A DNA stretch of 17,864 nt from DAINBT01 sp036732785 (lineage in GTDB: Bacteria > Planctomycetota > Phycisphaerae > Sedimentisphaerales > SM23-30), in contig CAZICK010000079.1 in NCBI GenBank assembly GCA_964537505.1, positions 1 through 17,864 on the forward strand. The letters are read 5' to 3'. A model generated the notes under the pieces. It was given only the letters and a program-made list of their open reading frames with translations. It made no database searches and was not told the DNA's origin. Below are positions 8,701 through 15,636 of the stretch, piece after piece; the first letter of the stretch is position 1; each line of letters begins with the position of its first letter. A program made the position numbers and the translations under genes.

Positions 8701-8868
8701 GATATGCCGCATTATCGGTTGATTATGCTCGGCCCCGGGGAGATCAGGCATCTGAAACAAGGCGCCAATGTCCTGGCCATGTATAGCAATATTGAGTATC
8801 CAAGAGACGTGGCTATGGGACAGGTAGATCTCTATCTGGAGGGCCTCAAAAAGAAAGACCTCGAATAG
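5764..8868 (+). CDS. Large secreted DUF6288-like protein: PDZ-like domain, alpha/alpha-toroid-like region, HEAT-like repeats, C-terminal jelly roll
   Basis: The function is not known to me. The 1034-residue product starts with a signal peptide (about 8-28). Residues about 55-147 look like a PDZ-like domain: HIGVTGLQVRIY, then VGEIITGINGISLKG and a final VEVVIPVLGSYSKT. Residues about 155-455 are Gly/Trp/Tyr-rich helices (GIGDHSWNNGYNGIACAEYY, SWTHWGRGISPGYVAGGLM, GTVPYGDHRGEGG) resembling an alpha/alpha-toroid of the lyase or terpenoid-cyclase shape. Residues about 535-840 carry HEAT-like helices (RDPRVRRAALDGI). Residues about 865-1027 resemble the galactose-binding-like jelly roll of beta-galactosidases (FDDSKWKSGKAPIGKG, GFHIYLNGHKI). 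The 822-residue paralogue at 11381 shares the first three parts but lacks the last. I infer a carbohydrate-active or scaffolding role from the setting. DUF6288 is named from memory of its PDZ-toroid-HEAT layout. Confidence 0.75.
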   Translation: MQTKTITWVRCLLCTVLGVVFLGTPSHVAGKDDGGYYTEPQMFDSRPPVDGEMHFGHIGVTGLQVRIYKGVTIKVETTEPNTPAHNKFKVGEIITGINGISLKGRNAFVTLGNALTKAEATDGKMIFDVQSEDGATSKKVEVVIPVLGSYSKTWPLNCEKSKKIIEQAAEFYADKAKFNQDGIGGAMACLFLLSTGDDKYLPRVKEYFAPFVSNPNGIGDHSWNNGYNGIACAEYYLRTGDSSVMPVLQYFCDDAKERQMFGCSWTHWGRGISPGYVAGGLMNPAATQILTSLLLAKECGAVVDEPTLLGSLRFFYRFAGHGTVPYGDHRGEGGLGSNGKDGMIAATMQIASGAQGDVSIYTKAKRYLSMSMLTSYPVMVRGHGDDGRGDALWRGITSSYLMDEKPAMYREAMDRLTWWHDLSRRPGGGIGVATCQSFDDVGSGTGVALAYTAPLKTLRITGAPRSKYAKDFKLSEHLWGRAADLAFLNIGDSPEYRKYGKPEPTHIPFYKLGGAYHRPSDDLKTVPKDEMLKNVFHKRYMIRVQAAKALRIIGALDELEKLMTNRDPRVRRAALDGIIDYNYWFSMGGDAIKTEAYTENMLTAIKKMLSDPTEALYVVDGALFAMHNAPVKAISENVKLIMPWTTHEDWWLRESSFMALSGLERDDAEYLKILPTLVTMMVNEYHTMPRDRMTDRLQNVLRRKKPDSEIGKLILAGMLRAAEESKIIPGIRSAEGAYNAIAAANVCLVQAPETSVQVAKIMQSRFDVLGTEQIIQLAATPNSNREGRPYGLYTTLEKLSPDQRTELTDILFNGYRGELVKRMKAEGSEDQVLIDTIIDLTKLKKPVAGWNAIGRPKPEDRQWRYTSFDPQEKDKMHPREKKRFRDVTLPEGLENWYMPDFDDSKWKSGKAPIGKGLFKQGNATFKNNSEWGDGEFILMRTTFDLDALDYDSYRISVLASQGFHIYLNGHKIHTYVWWKDMPHYRLIMLGPGEIRHLKQGANVLAMYSNIEYPRDVAMGQVDLYLEGLKKKDLE

Positions 8869-9188
8869 GTCAAGGACAATCTATTTATATACTGCCAAGA
8901 CAGTCTTAGCTTTATTGTAGGGCGGGAATGCTCGAAAGGTTAGAGTTGGCAGTCAAGACGCTGTTGATGAATCCTAAGAATCGCGGTGTTCCCATACGCG
9001 GATAAGGTGTTTGGGAGGAATTGCCAGGCGGATCGGCCGTGTTTGCGCAGCCGTTTGGGCAATCAGGGAACGGTTTAAAAAGAATTTGGGTGCCCCGAAT
9101 CGCCGTAATCGCTTGTTTCCCAAATACTTACTCCTCGTACCCCCCCTCCACACAACAAAAAAAAAACGCATTATGACGCTAATATCTA
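8869..9188. other. Long intergenic region without a recognisable gene
   Basis: No convincing reading frame or tRNA is present. I do not see a good terminator behind the DUF6288-like gene. A 7-bp inverted repeat (CTGCCAA 8892-8898, TTGGCAG 8946-8952) and a nested fold (ATTGCC 9020-9025 with GGCAAT 9058-9063, enclosing CGGC 9034-9037 with GCCG 9050-9053) are the only structures I found, and both could arise by chance. A run of ten A lies at about 9157-9167. Confidence 0.5.
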
Positions 9189-9217
9189 TTGACGCGTTTG
9201 TCCGAATAATATACAAT
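9189..9217 (+). promoter_or_regulatory. Candidate sigma-70 promoter of the LamG unit
   Basis: TTGACG (9189-9194), a 17-bp spacer and TACAAT (9212-9217) match the consensus at five of six positions in each box. It is not a copy of the repeated promoter-leader element, so the LamG unit appears to be controlled separately. Transcription from here would cross the truncated LamG remnant first. Confidence 0.6.
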
Positions 9218-9322
9218 CGCAGGGAAGAGAATTTTTAGGCTAATCTGCTTTAGCAAAGGAGATTATTGGGCACTTTGACAGTTCATTTTACGTTCATTCT
9301 TTTAGTAAAAGAGTGATATGTT

Positions 9323-9448
9323 ATGTGTAGAAAAAATGTTTTGACTATCGTAGTCATGGCGATGCTCGCTCTGACCGTCGGTCAGGTTCAAGCACAGACG
9401 CAACTGGAAGGTTACTGGCCGTTTGACGGCACGGCCTGGGTTGATTAG
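9323..9448 (+). pseudogene. Truncated N-terminus of a secreted LamG-type protein
   Basis: The 41-codon frame begins MCRKNVLTIVVMAMLA and continues to a clean signal-peptide end (VQA before QTQ). It then enters the opening of a LamG/concanavalin-like domain (LEGYWPFDGTAW) and stops at TAG 9446. Related planctomycete proteins continue for hundreds of residues after this motif. I see no LamG continuation in any frame after the stop, so this looks like a remnant left by deletion rather than one frameshift. It may instead be translated as a short leader peptide for the gene at 9572. Its sequence differs from that gene's N-terminus, so it is not a simple local duplicate. Confidence 0.6.
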
Positions 9449-9504
9449 AATCGATTGAAGGGTTTGGTTTTTTGTGTGAGTCGAAGCTGTGTATTTATGA
9501 GTGG

Positions 9505-9550
9505 TGGTTCTGTGCTGGAATAACACGGAACCATAAAAATGGTTTTTCTT
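9505..9550 (+). promoter_or_regulatory. Two mutually exclusive hairpins before the LamG gene, attenuator-like
   Basis: TGGTTCTGTG (9505-9514) pairs with CACGGAACCA (9524-9533) through 10 bp including one G-U. AACCAT (9529-9534) can instead pair with ATGGTT (9539-9544), and this second stem is followed by T-rich TTTCTTGTTT. The hairpins share 9529-9533, so only one can form, as in an antiterminator/terminator switch. The second stem is only 6 bp and AT-rich, so it may simply be a weak terminator behind the remnant. Confidence 0.4.
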
Positions 9551-9571
9551 GTTTGACAAGGAGTGTGTACT

Positions 9572-11080
9572 ATGAAAAAGATAATGTTATTATCTGTATT
9601 ATTGTGTATGGGTCTTGCGACTGCTGCCAACGCGGACCTGATGGCTTTCTACCAATTTAATGGAGTGAACGATTGGAGTGATTCTATGGGCAATTGGCCC
9701 GACGCTGTTCCAAACAATGCTGAGCTTCCACCCTCAACAACTTCTGACAGTCCGCTTGTTGGTAGGGCACTTGATCTTTCGCAGGGGGGCCTGAACTGTG
9801 GAAATATTTATGGCGACGGCCTTGACATAAGCGTGGCATTCTGGATCAAAACGACTCCAAATACTGGCACGTACACTGGCCCTATAAGTAAAATTGAAAA
9901 TAGCGCTTTACCCGATAAGTTTGGTTGGCACGTATTGACCCGTCCTGAGAGCGAAAATAACATCCTTATATTCCGTATGGGCGCCTGGCAGAGCTACGGC
10001 GGATGGGGCCAGGAGTTGACAACCACGCCAGATGCCTACAGTCAAGACCACTGGACACACTGGGTCTTTACCTATAACCACGCTACAGATACGGCCATTG
10101 CCTATCGCAATGGCGTGTTTGACGCTCAGATGACCGGCATTCAGAATCGCGGCGTTGCCGGCGCAGCCAACAAAACAGAAGATCTGACTATGGGGGTTGG
10201 GCACCCGGAAGGTGATGCGTACAAAGGGCTCCTGGATGAGGTAGCCTATTTCAACGAGGTTGTGTCTGCAGAAAATGCCATGAAATTCTTTCTTGGCGAC
10301 TATTCTGCCTATGATGAGTCCCTCAAGCCGATTCCGCCAGACGGTGCGACCGTACCGGTCTCCACTGACCTGCTTCAATGGACGTTGCCCGAGCCGAACG
10401 ACCCGGTAGGTGGCACCATGAGCTGTGATGTTTGGTTTAGCGACGATTATCCCAACTATGGCCAAGACCCGAACAATTCCGATTTCACCAACTATGCCAC
10501 CAAGATAGTTAACAATCAGGCGGTTGAGTCTGTATCGGTACCGGTTGTGCTTGAGCCTTACCACACTTATTACTGGAGAATAGATATCTATGATGACAGT
10601 CTCCCCCAGCCCCCGGCCCAGCCCTTTATCGGCCCGGTCTTTATTTTCAACACTAATAATATGGCGCCGAAGGTTGACGCCGGCATTGCCGAACCTGTAT
10701 GGCTGGATGAGGGTGGTACTGTTAATTTCGATCTTCTCGGTGAGTTGACCGAGGATGACGGGCTTCCCGTGGCTGCGACGCTTCTGTGGACGGTGGCCGA
10801 TCCTAGCTTGACTATTATAACAGATCCCACTCAGCCGGGTATTACAGTCACATCTACGGGATCAGGCTTGTTTGAGCTAACGCTCACGGCCGATGACACC
10901 GATCTTACCGGTTCCGATACCGTCTCGGTACTCATTTATGCCGATTGGTGCGAAGCAATAAAGGCAATGGAAGGCTTAACGCCGCGTATCACCGATCATA
11001 ATGGAGACTGTGTTACCGATGTCCTCGATGTTGCGATATTCGCACGCGAATGGCTGTTGCGTATCGACGAGTCGCTTTAG
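9572..11080 (+). CDS. Secreted LamG-domain protein with Ig/PKD-like domains and a C-terminal dockerin-like motif
   Basis: The start is the ATG at 9572, eight bases after AAGGAG (9558-9563); the in-frame GTG at 9563 overlaps that site. The 502-residue protein has a signal peptide (1-21, ATAANA before D22), then a LamG/concanavalin-like domain at about 22-245 (ADLMAFYQFNGVNDW opening, DISVAFWIKT, HWTHWVFTYNH, GLLDEVAYFNEVVS). A fibronectin-like domain follows at about 253-362 (KPIPPDGATVPVSTDLLQWT), then a PKD-like domain at about 365-457 ending in LTLTADDTDLTGSDTVSV. The tail (about 459-495) has the pattern C-x3-KAM...DHNGDCVTDVLDVAIFAREWL, a single dockerin-like calcium loop common in Phycisphaerae secreted proteins. 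LamG domains bind or cleave glycans; no catalytic residues can be assigned, so binding or surface display is the likelier role. A strong terminator follows. Confidence 0.83.
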   Translation: MKKIMLLSVLLCMGLATAANADLMAFYQFNGVNDWSDSMGNWPDAVPNNAELPPSTTSDSPLVGRALDLSQGGLNCGNIYGDGLDISVAFWIKTTPNTGTYTGPISKIENSALPDKFGWHVLTRPESENNILIFRMGAWQSYGGWGQELTTTPDAYSQDHWTHWVFTYNHATDTAIAYRNGVFDAQMTGIQNRGVAGAANKTEDLTMGVGHPEGDAYKGLLDEVAYFNEVVSAENAMKFFLGDYSAYDESLKPIPPDGATVPVSTDLLQWTLPEPNDPVGGTMSCDVWFSDDYPNYGQDPNNSDFTNYATKIVNNQAVESVSVPVVLEPYHTYYWRIDIYDDSLPQPPAQPFIGPVFIFNTNNMAPKVDAGIAEPVWLDEGGTVNFDLLGELTEDDGLPVAATLLWTVADPSLTIITDPTQPGITVTSTGSGLFELTLTADDTDLTGSDTVSVLIYADWCEAIKAMEGLTPRITDHNGDCVTDVLDVAIFAREWLLRIDESL

Positions 11081-11139
11081 AAGTGAGCACTGTGATGTTT
11101 TTCTATTGTAGTGAGTAAGTAAAGTTTTGAATTAGACTA

Positions 11140-11175
11140 CGGGAGACCTGGGTTCCGCCGGGCCTCTCGTTTTTT
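11140..11175 (+). terminator. Intrinsic terminator behind the LamG/dockerin-like gene
   Basis: Bases 11140-11151 pair with 11158-11169 in a 12-position stem with one A-C mismatch and two G-U pairs, closing a 6-base loop. Six T follow directly (11170-11175). It separates the LamG unit from copy C of the repeated promoter, about 25 bases further on. Confidence 0.88.
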
Positions 11176-11199
11176 ATGTCTTGCTGCGATCTGGGCTGC

Positions 11200-11298
11200 A
11201 AAAAACATCTTCGACAACAGATCGTAACCGGGTATAATCAACGAGAATTGGCCTCTTGTGGCTGGTTGTGTTGGCCGGCCATTCGGACAATTCAGGCT
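11200..11298 (+). promoter_or_regulatory. Repeated promoter-leader element, copy C
   Basis: TCGACA (11211-11216), 16 bp and TATAAT (11233-11238) place the start near 11245. Upstream bases (A6CATCT) are identical to copy A. The leader keeps GAATTGGC, GGCTGGTTGTGTTGGCC and TTCAGGCT, with base changes that still allow a GGC/GCC hairpin. The distance from the element's end to the ATG at 11381 is 82 bases, longer than in copies A and B. Confidence 0.82.
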
Positions 11299-11380
11299 TG
11301 ATGGCCCGAATAGTCGCGAAAATCAAATTTCTGGTAGCCAATAGACTTAACTCTGACTGGTAAAACATAAGGAGATTGAC

Positions 11381-13849
11381 ATGAAGACGAAGTGGTTCGC
11401 AACCGTACCCGCAGTAATAGCATTTGTGGTTTTTCTTAACATCTCCTATGCGTGGGCTGACAGTGTGCCCGACCTGACCAAAGGCGAAAACACAGGCGTT
11501 AACCGCGAGGCAACCTACAATCTTGGCCCAACAGGAATGCGAGGCTGGATTTATACGAAACCGGCGAGCTATCTGGACAGCGTACAGGGGCGGACGACAG
11601 CGGACAGCCGCCAGATTCTGGTCACGCATATCGGGGTCGAGTCGCCTGCCGACGGTGTGATGAAAATGAATGACGTTATACTGGGAGTGGACGGCAGGCT
11701 GTTTACCGACGATGCCCGCAAAAGTATCGGCAGGGCGATTACAGAAGCGGAGAGGACGAAAAACAACGGCATCTTGAAGCTGAAGATATGGCGTGATGGC
11801 AAGGAGATGGACGTTAGGCTCAAGTTGAATGTTATGGGCGCCTATAGTAAAACCGCTCCCTATAATTGTCCTAAATCGACACGAATACTGGCAGACGCCT
11901 GCAAAGTGCTTGAGAAAGAGACCTTGGATGACGATCAGTGGGGGGCCGTTAGCGGCCTGGCACTTATGGCCACCGGTAAACCTGAATACCTGCCAAAGGT
12001 GCAGGAATTTGCGCGGTCCATGGCGGAAAAGGAGCTGCGCCGTGAGGGTGGCGGTGCATGGGACTGTGGCTACAAGAACTTATTTCTCAGCGAGTATTAT
12101 CTGCTCACCGGCGACAAAAAAGTCCTGCCAGGGATCAATACGCTTACCATCAAGCTTGCCAGGGGGCAGGGCATGTATGGCACTTTCGGACATGGCTTTT
12201 CAGATTTGACACCTGAGGGAAAACTCCATGGCTCGATTCCTCCTTACGGACCGGTGAATCAGGCCGGGTTGATCGCCAATCTTGCGATCATCATGGGCAA
12301 GAAATGCGGCGTGGACGACCCGGAAATCGACCCAGCCATCGACAGGGCGTCCAGGTTCTTCGGTTACTTTGTGAATAAGGGCGCGATACCTTACGGCGAA
12401 CATCTGCCATGGCCCTATCACGAGAACAACGGCAAAAACGCTCTTACCGCCATTATGTTTGCGGTGCAGGACGACCGGGCCGAGGAGGCGAGGTTCTTCT
12501 CGAAAATGTCAACGGCGGCATACGCAAACCGGGAGTATGGTCATACAGGTCAGGGATTCAGCTACCTGTGGAGCGCGCTGGGCGCCAATGCCGGGGGCCC
12601 GCTGGCCGCCGCGGCATTTGTCAAGGAGGCGCAGTGGCATCTGGACTTGGTGCGACGCTGTGATGGCTCATTTACTTACGACGGCGGAGAACAGTACGGC
12701 CCAGGAGAGACTCACGATGACACCTATTATGGACGAAGTAGCTATGCGGGGCTTAGTCCAACCGCCACGTATGTCCTGACCTATTCGATGCCGCTGAAAA
12801 AACTCTACATCACTGGCAAGGGGGCCAAAAAAGAAAACTGGCTGAGCAAAAAAGATGTCGCCCAAGCCATCGCCTCCGGACGCTTTGATGTTGACTGTAA
12901 GAAAAAAACCGCCAATGAATTGGTGGCGGCGCTCGAAGACTGGTCGCCGATCGTTCGCGGCTGGGCGGCCGAGGAACTGGCCAGTCGTCCTGAAGCGAAG
13001 GCGATGACGCCGACGCTGATTGCCATGGCGCAAGGTAACAATCACAACCTGCGACAGGGGGCCTGTGAGACCCTCGGCTGCCTCAGGAGCGCAGAGGCCC
13101 TGCCCGTCTTCATCAAACTGCTCAGGCACGATGACCGCTGGCTGCGACTCAAAGCGGCCAATGCCCTCAAGAAAATGGGTGATGACGCCAGGCCGGTCCT
13201 TCCCGAGATGCTCAAGGCGATTGCCGACACTGCCGAGCCACTGCAGCCGATTGCATGGGATGACCCCATTCAGCTCGCCAATGGGGAATTGGCCGAAGCT
13301 CTGTTCGGCGGATTATTAAGAAATTCCATCAAGGACATCGACCCAAAGCTGCTGCACCCCGCCATCAGGGCCGTCGCCACAAACCCGGACGGCATGGCAA
13401 GGGCCAGGCTCAGGCACACGTTTGAAAATCTGCTGACCGCGGACGACATTCAGGCGCTGGCGCCGGACATATTCGCCGCCGTCAAAACGCCCAGCCCGGC
13501 TGATATGATGTTCGCAAATGAAATCCGCATGGGTGGATTCAAAGCCTTGGTGAAATATCACTTCAAGGAAGGCGTTGAAGCGGGCGTTGATTTCGCAAAA
13601 ACCCAGGGCGGACACGGCAGCGAGAGCAGAACCGGAGAAATAATGAAGGGGATAATGAGCTACGGCACGGCAGCCAGTGAAGCGATCCCTCAACTCAGAG
13701 AATTGATCGTTCAGTTCAACACTCAATGCGAAAACGGCCAATTCCCCGCCGGCGAACTCAATGACAGGAGAGTCAACGCCGTCAAGGAAGCTATTACGAG
13801 CATCGAGACCGCGAAGGATCACCCCGAACTGCGGAGTATCGCTAAGTAG
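11381..13849 (+). CDS. Second secreted DUF6288-like protein: PDZ-like, alpha/alpha-toroid-like and HEAT-like regions
   Basis: AAGGAG (11369-11374) is six bases before the ATG. The 822-residue product has a signal peptide (about 1-26, ending near AWA), an opening motif YNLGPTGMRGWIY (46-58) matching GVTGLQVRIY in the paralogue, and a PDZ-like domain (about 78-152: VTHIGVESPADGVMKMNDVI, ILKLKIWRDGKEM, then MGAYSKTAPYNC). A Gly/Trp/Tyr-rich helical domain follows (about 160-475: GGGAWDCGYKNLFLSEYYLL, GAIPYGEHLPW, GHTGQGFSYLWSALG, DDTYYGRSSYAG). The HEAT-like region (about 510-810) has SPIVRGWAAEELASRPEA, NHNLRQGACETLGCL and DRWLRLKAANALKKMG. The two paralogues differ greatly outside these motifs, so the duplication is old. 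The C-terminal jelly roll of the paralogue is absent. The esterase gene follows after 39 bases, so they are probably co-transcribed. The enzymatic activity is unknown. Confidence 0.78.
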   Translation: MKTKWFATVPAVIAFVVFLNISYAWADSVPDLTKGENTGVNREATYNLGPTGMRGWIYTKPASYLDSVQGRTTADSRQILVTHIGVESPADGVMKMNDVILGVDGRLFTDDARKSIGRAITEAERTKNNGILKLKIWRDGKEMDVRLKLNVMGAYSKTAPYNCPKSTRILADACKVLEKETLDDDQWGAVSGLALMATGKPEYLPKVQEFARSMAEKELRREGGGAWDCGYKNLFLSEYYLLTGDKKVLPGINTLTIKLARGQGMYGTFGHGFSDLTPEGKLHGSIPPYGPVNQAGLIANLAIIMGKKCGVDDPEIDPAIDRASRFFGYFVNKGAIPYGEHLPWPYHENNGKNALTAIMFAVQDDRAEEARFFSKMSTAAYANREYGHTGQGFSYLWSALGANAGGPLAAAAFVKEAQWHLDLVRRCDGSFTYDGGEQYGPGETHDDTYYGRSSYAGLSPTATYVLTYSMPLKKLYITGKGAKKENWLSKKDVAQAIASGRFDVDCKKKTANELVAALEDWSPIVRGWAAEELASRPEAKAMTPTLIAMAQGNNHNLRQGACETLGCLRSAEALPVFIKLLRHDDRWLRLKAANALKKMGDDARPVLPEMLKAIADTAEPLQPIAWDDPIQLANGELAEALFGGLLRNSIKDIDPKLLHPAIRAVATNPDGMARARLRHTFENLLTADDIQALAPDIFAAVKTPSPADMMFANEIRMGGFKALVKYHFKEGVEAGVDFAKTQGGHGSESRTGEIMKGIMSYGTAASEAIPQLRELIVQFNTQCENGQFPAGELNDRRVNAVKEAITSIETAKDHPELRSIAK

Positions 13850-13888
13850 GAAACCCGACTTTTACAAATCATTAACGAAAGGACCAAA

Positions 13889-15550
13889 ATGAAAAATCTA
13901 AAATCGCTCTACTATTTTCTCCTGCTCAGCTTTCTGACGGTCCTCGTCGCCCACCAGCCATTGCTGGCTGCCGATGATGAGCTGCGTATTTTCATCTTTG
14001 CCGGCCAGTCGAACATGGTTGGCTCGGATTCCGACGATTCCCTGGTGGACGATCATCCGCCATTCAAAGGCGCCGCGCAGGAACAGAAGGACATCAGATT
14101 CTCATATAACCTCGGACCGGATAAGAGTTCGAATGGCTGGGTTGCGATGCAGCCGGTGGACCATGTCTTCGGCCCTGAAATGACTTTCGCTCGCGAGTTG
14201 AAAAAACACGTGAAATACCCCATTGCTGTCATCAAGGACGCCTGGGGAGGAACTACGCTGATCAATGACTGGAATCCTGATGGACCGGACAACGGCAAAA
14301 AACTCTATTCGAGACTGATGAAACAAGTAGCCGACAGGCTCAGGGACCTGGACGCCCAGGGCATCAAGTACCGCATCGAAGCCATGATGTGGCATCAGGG
14401 CGAAAATGACATGTTCGACAAAGACGGCAAAGTCACTTACGAGAAAAACCTTCGCAACTTCATCGCCAATATCCGTAAGGATTTCAAGACGCCCAGGCTC
14501 AAATTCTTTATCGGCGAGATCAGCAACAAGGGCGTTTGGGGAATGGACAACCGCCAAAACGTAGCAAAAATATGTGTCCAGCAATTGGCCGTCGTCAAGG
14601 CCGATCCCGACGTCTATTTCGTCCCCACCTCTCACCTGGGTTTCAAAATCGGACAAGGCGCCGGCCTGCACTATCACTTTGGAACACTCGGCCAGCTCCA
14701 GCATGGCCACGCTTATCTGGAGCATTATCTCAAGGCCATCGGCCAGCCGCTCGAAACCAAAGACAGAAGGTTCGCCCTGGCTGATCTGCCCAAAGGCAAA
14801 AAAGTCAAGCTCTTCATCCTGGGCGGCCAGCGAAATATGGAAGGTGAAGAAGCTTACGTATCTCAAATCGCCGACTTCAGCGGATTCGAAACGCTCGACC
14901 AGGACCAGAAGGATGTTCTTTATCAGTACTCATTGGGAGGTGGCGTCAGCCAATCCCTTAATTGGGAACCGCTTGGACCAACTGGTTACTTGGGCAACTT
15001 TGGTCCCGAACTCAGTTTTGGCCGGGCCGTGAAGAAGACGCTCAAGAAAGACCAGGCCCTGGCGATTTACAAGTTCACACACAGCGGCGCCCAGTCCATT
15101 GACTGGCTGCCCGAGGGTACGGACATCCCGCATCGAGACCTCTACAAAAATTTCATAAATGGAATCAAAAAAGCCCAGCGAGATCTCGAGAACGCCGGCT
15201 GCGACAGTGAGCTTGTCGCGGTCTTTTGGCACTGTGGCGAAAACGATCGAGCCTTGCATCAACCTGCCAAAGAATACGCGACGAACCTGAAGAAACTGAT
15301 CGATGGAACACGAAAAGACCTGTCCGCACCGAAACTGAAATGGTTCATCACCGAGCAACCGGTGATCCCTCCCGATTGGGCCGGAAACCAAAAATTCCTG
15401 CCTATCGAAAAAGACATCGAGGCATTAGCCCAGGCCGATGAAAATATCCGGTTCATCAAAACAAACCACCTGCCGCACCGCGTAGTGGTTTTCGGTACGC
15501 AAGGCATCCTGGCCCTCGGCGAGGAAATGGCAAAAGCCCTTGAAAACTAG
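13889..15550 (+). CDS. Secreted tandem SASA-domain protein (sialate O-acetylesterase / CE6 type), second domain lacking the serine
   Basis: The 553-residue protein has a signal peptide (1-28) and two SGNH-like acetylesterase domains. Domain 1 (about 31-285) has FIFAGQSNM with nucleophile S41, AWGGTTL (118-124), MMWHQGEND (166-174) and a late LHYHFGTLG block with candidate catalytic His 261 or 263; it should remove O-acetyl groups from a glycan. Domain 2 (about 303-552) keeps the fold blocks (KLFILGGQRNM, VFWHCGEND 445-453, LPHRVVVFGTQG) but the serine is R315 (CGA at 14831-14833) and the usual Q in WHQGEND is C449. It is therefore probably inactive and may bind substrate or shape the dimer. 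AAGGA precedes the ATG with good spacing. It lies behind the DUF6288-like gene, converging on the beta-helix gene. The name follows the family; sialic acid is not implied as substrate. Confidence 0.87.
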   Translation: MKNLKSLYYFLLLSFLTVLVAHQPLLAADDELRIFIFAGQSNMVGSDSDDSLVDDHPPFKGAAQEQKDIRFSYNLGPDKSSNGWVAMQPVDHVFGPEMTFARELKKHVKYPIAVIKDAWGGTTLINDWNPDGPDNGKKLYSRLMKQVADRLRDLDAQGIKYRIEAMMWHQGENDMFDKDGKVTYEKNLRNFIANIRKDFKTPRLKFFIGEISNKGVWGMDNRQNVAKICVQQLAVVKADPDVYFVPTSHLGFKIGQGAGLHYHFGTLGQLQHGHAYLEHYLKAIGQPLETKDRRFALADLPKGKKVKLFILGGQRNMEGEEAYVSQIADFSGFETLDQDQKDVLYQYSLGGGVSQSLNWEPLGPTGYLGNFGPELSFGRAVKKTLKKDQALAIYKFTHSGAQSIDWLPEGTDIPHRDLYKNFINGIKKAQRDLENAGCDSELVAVFWHCGENDRALHQPAKEYATNLKKLIDGTRKDLSAPKLKWFITEQPVIPPDWAGNQKFLPIEKDIEALAQADENIRFIKTNHLPHRVVVFGTQGILALGEEMAKALEN

Positions 15551-15636
15551 ATGCACCCCACGAGCATCCATTATTCTCGTTATTGTGAAGGAGCAAAGCG
15601 ACTGCGGCAATCTCATAAGGGAACCTCTAAAAACAA

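Noticed and set aside
8892..8952. Terminal inverted repeats of a small mobile element (CTGCCAA / TTGGCAG)
   Set aside because: Only 7 bp with no target duplication, no transposase and no second copy in the window.
9020..9063. Structured non-coding RNA
   Set aside because: Two short nested stems of 6 and 4 bp are within chance for this length, and no conserved family is recognised.
14102..14866. A 254-codon - strand open frame
   Set aside because: It is opposite the esterase gene, whose catalytic motifs and signal peptide are clear; no ribosome site or motif supports it.
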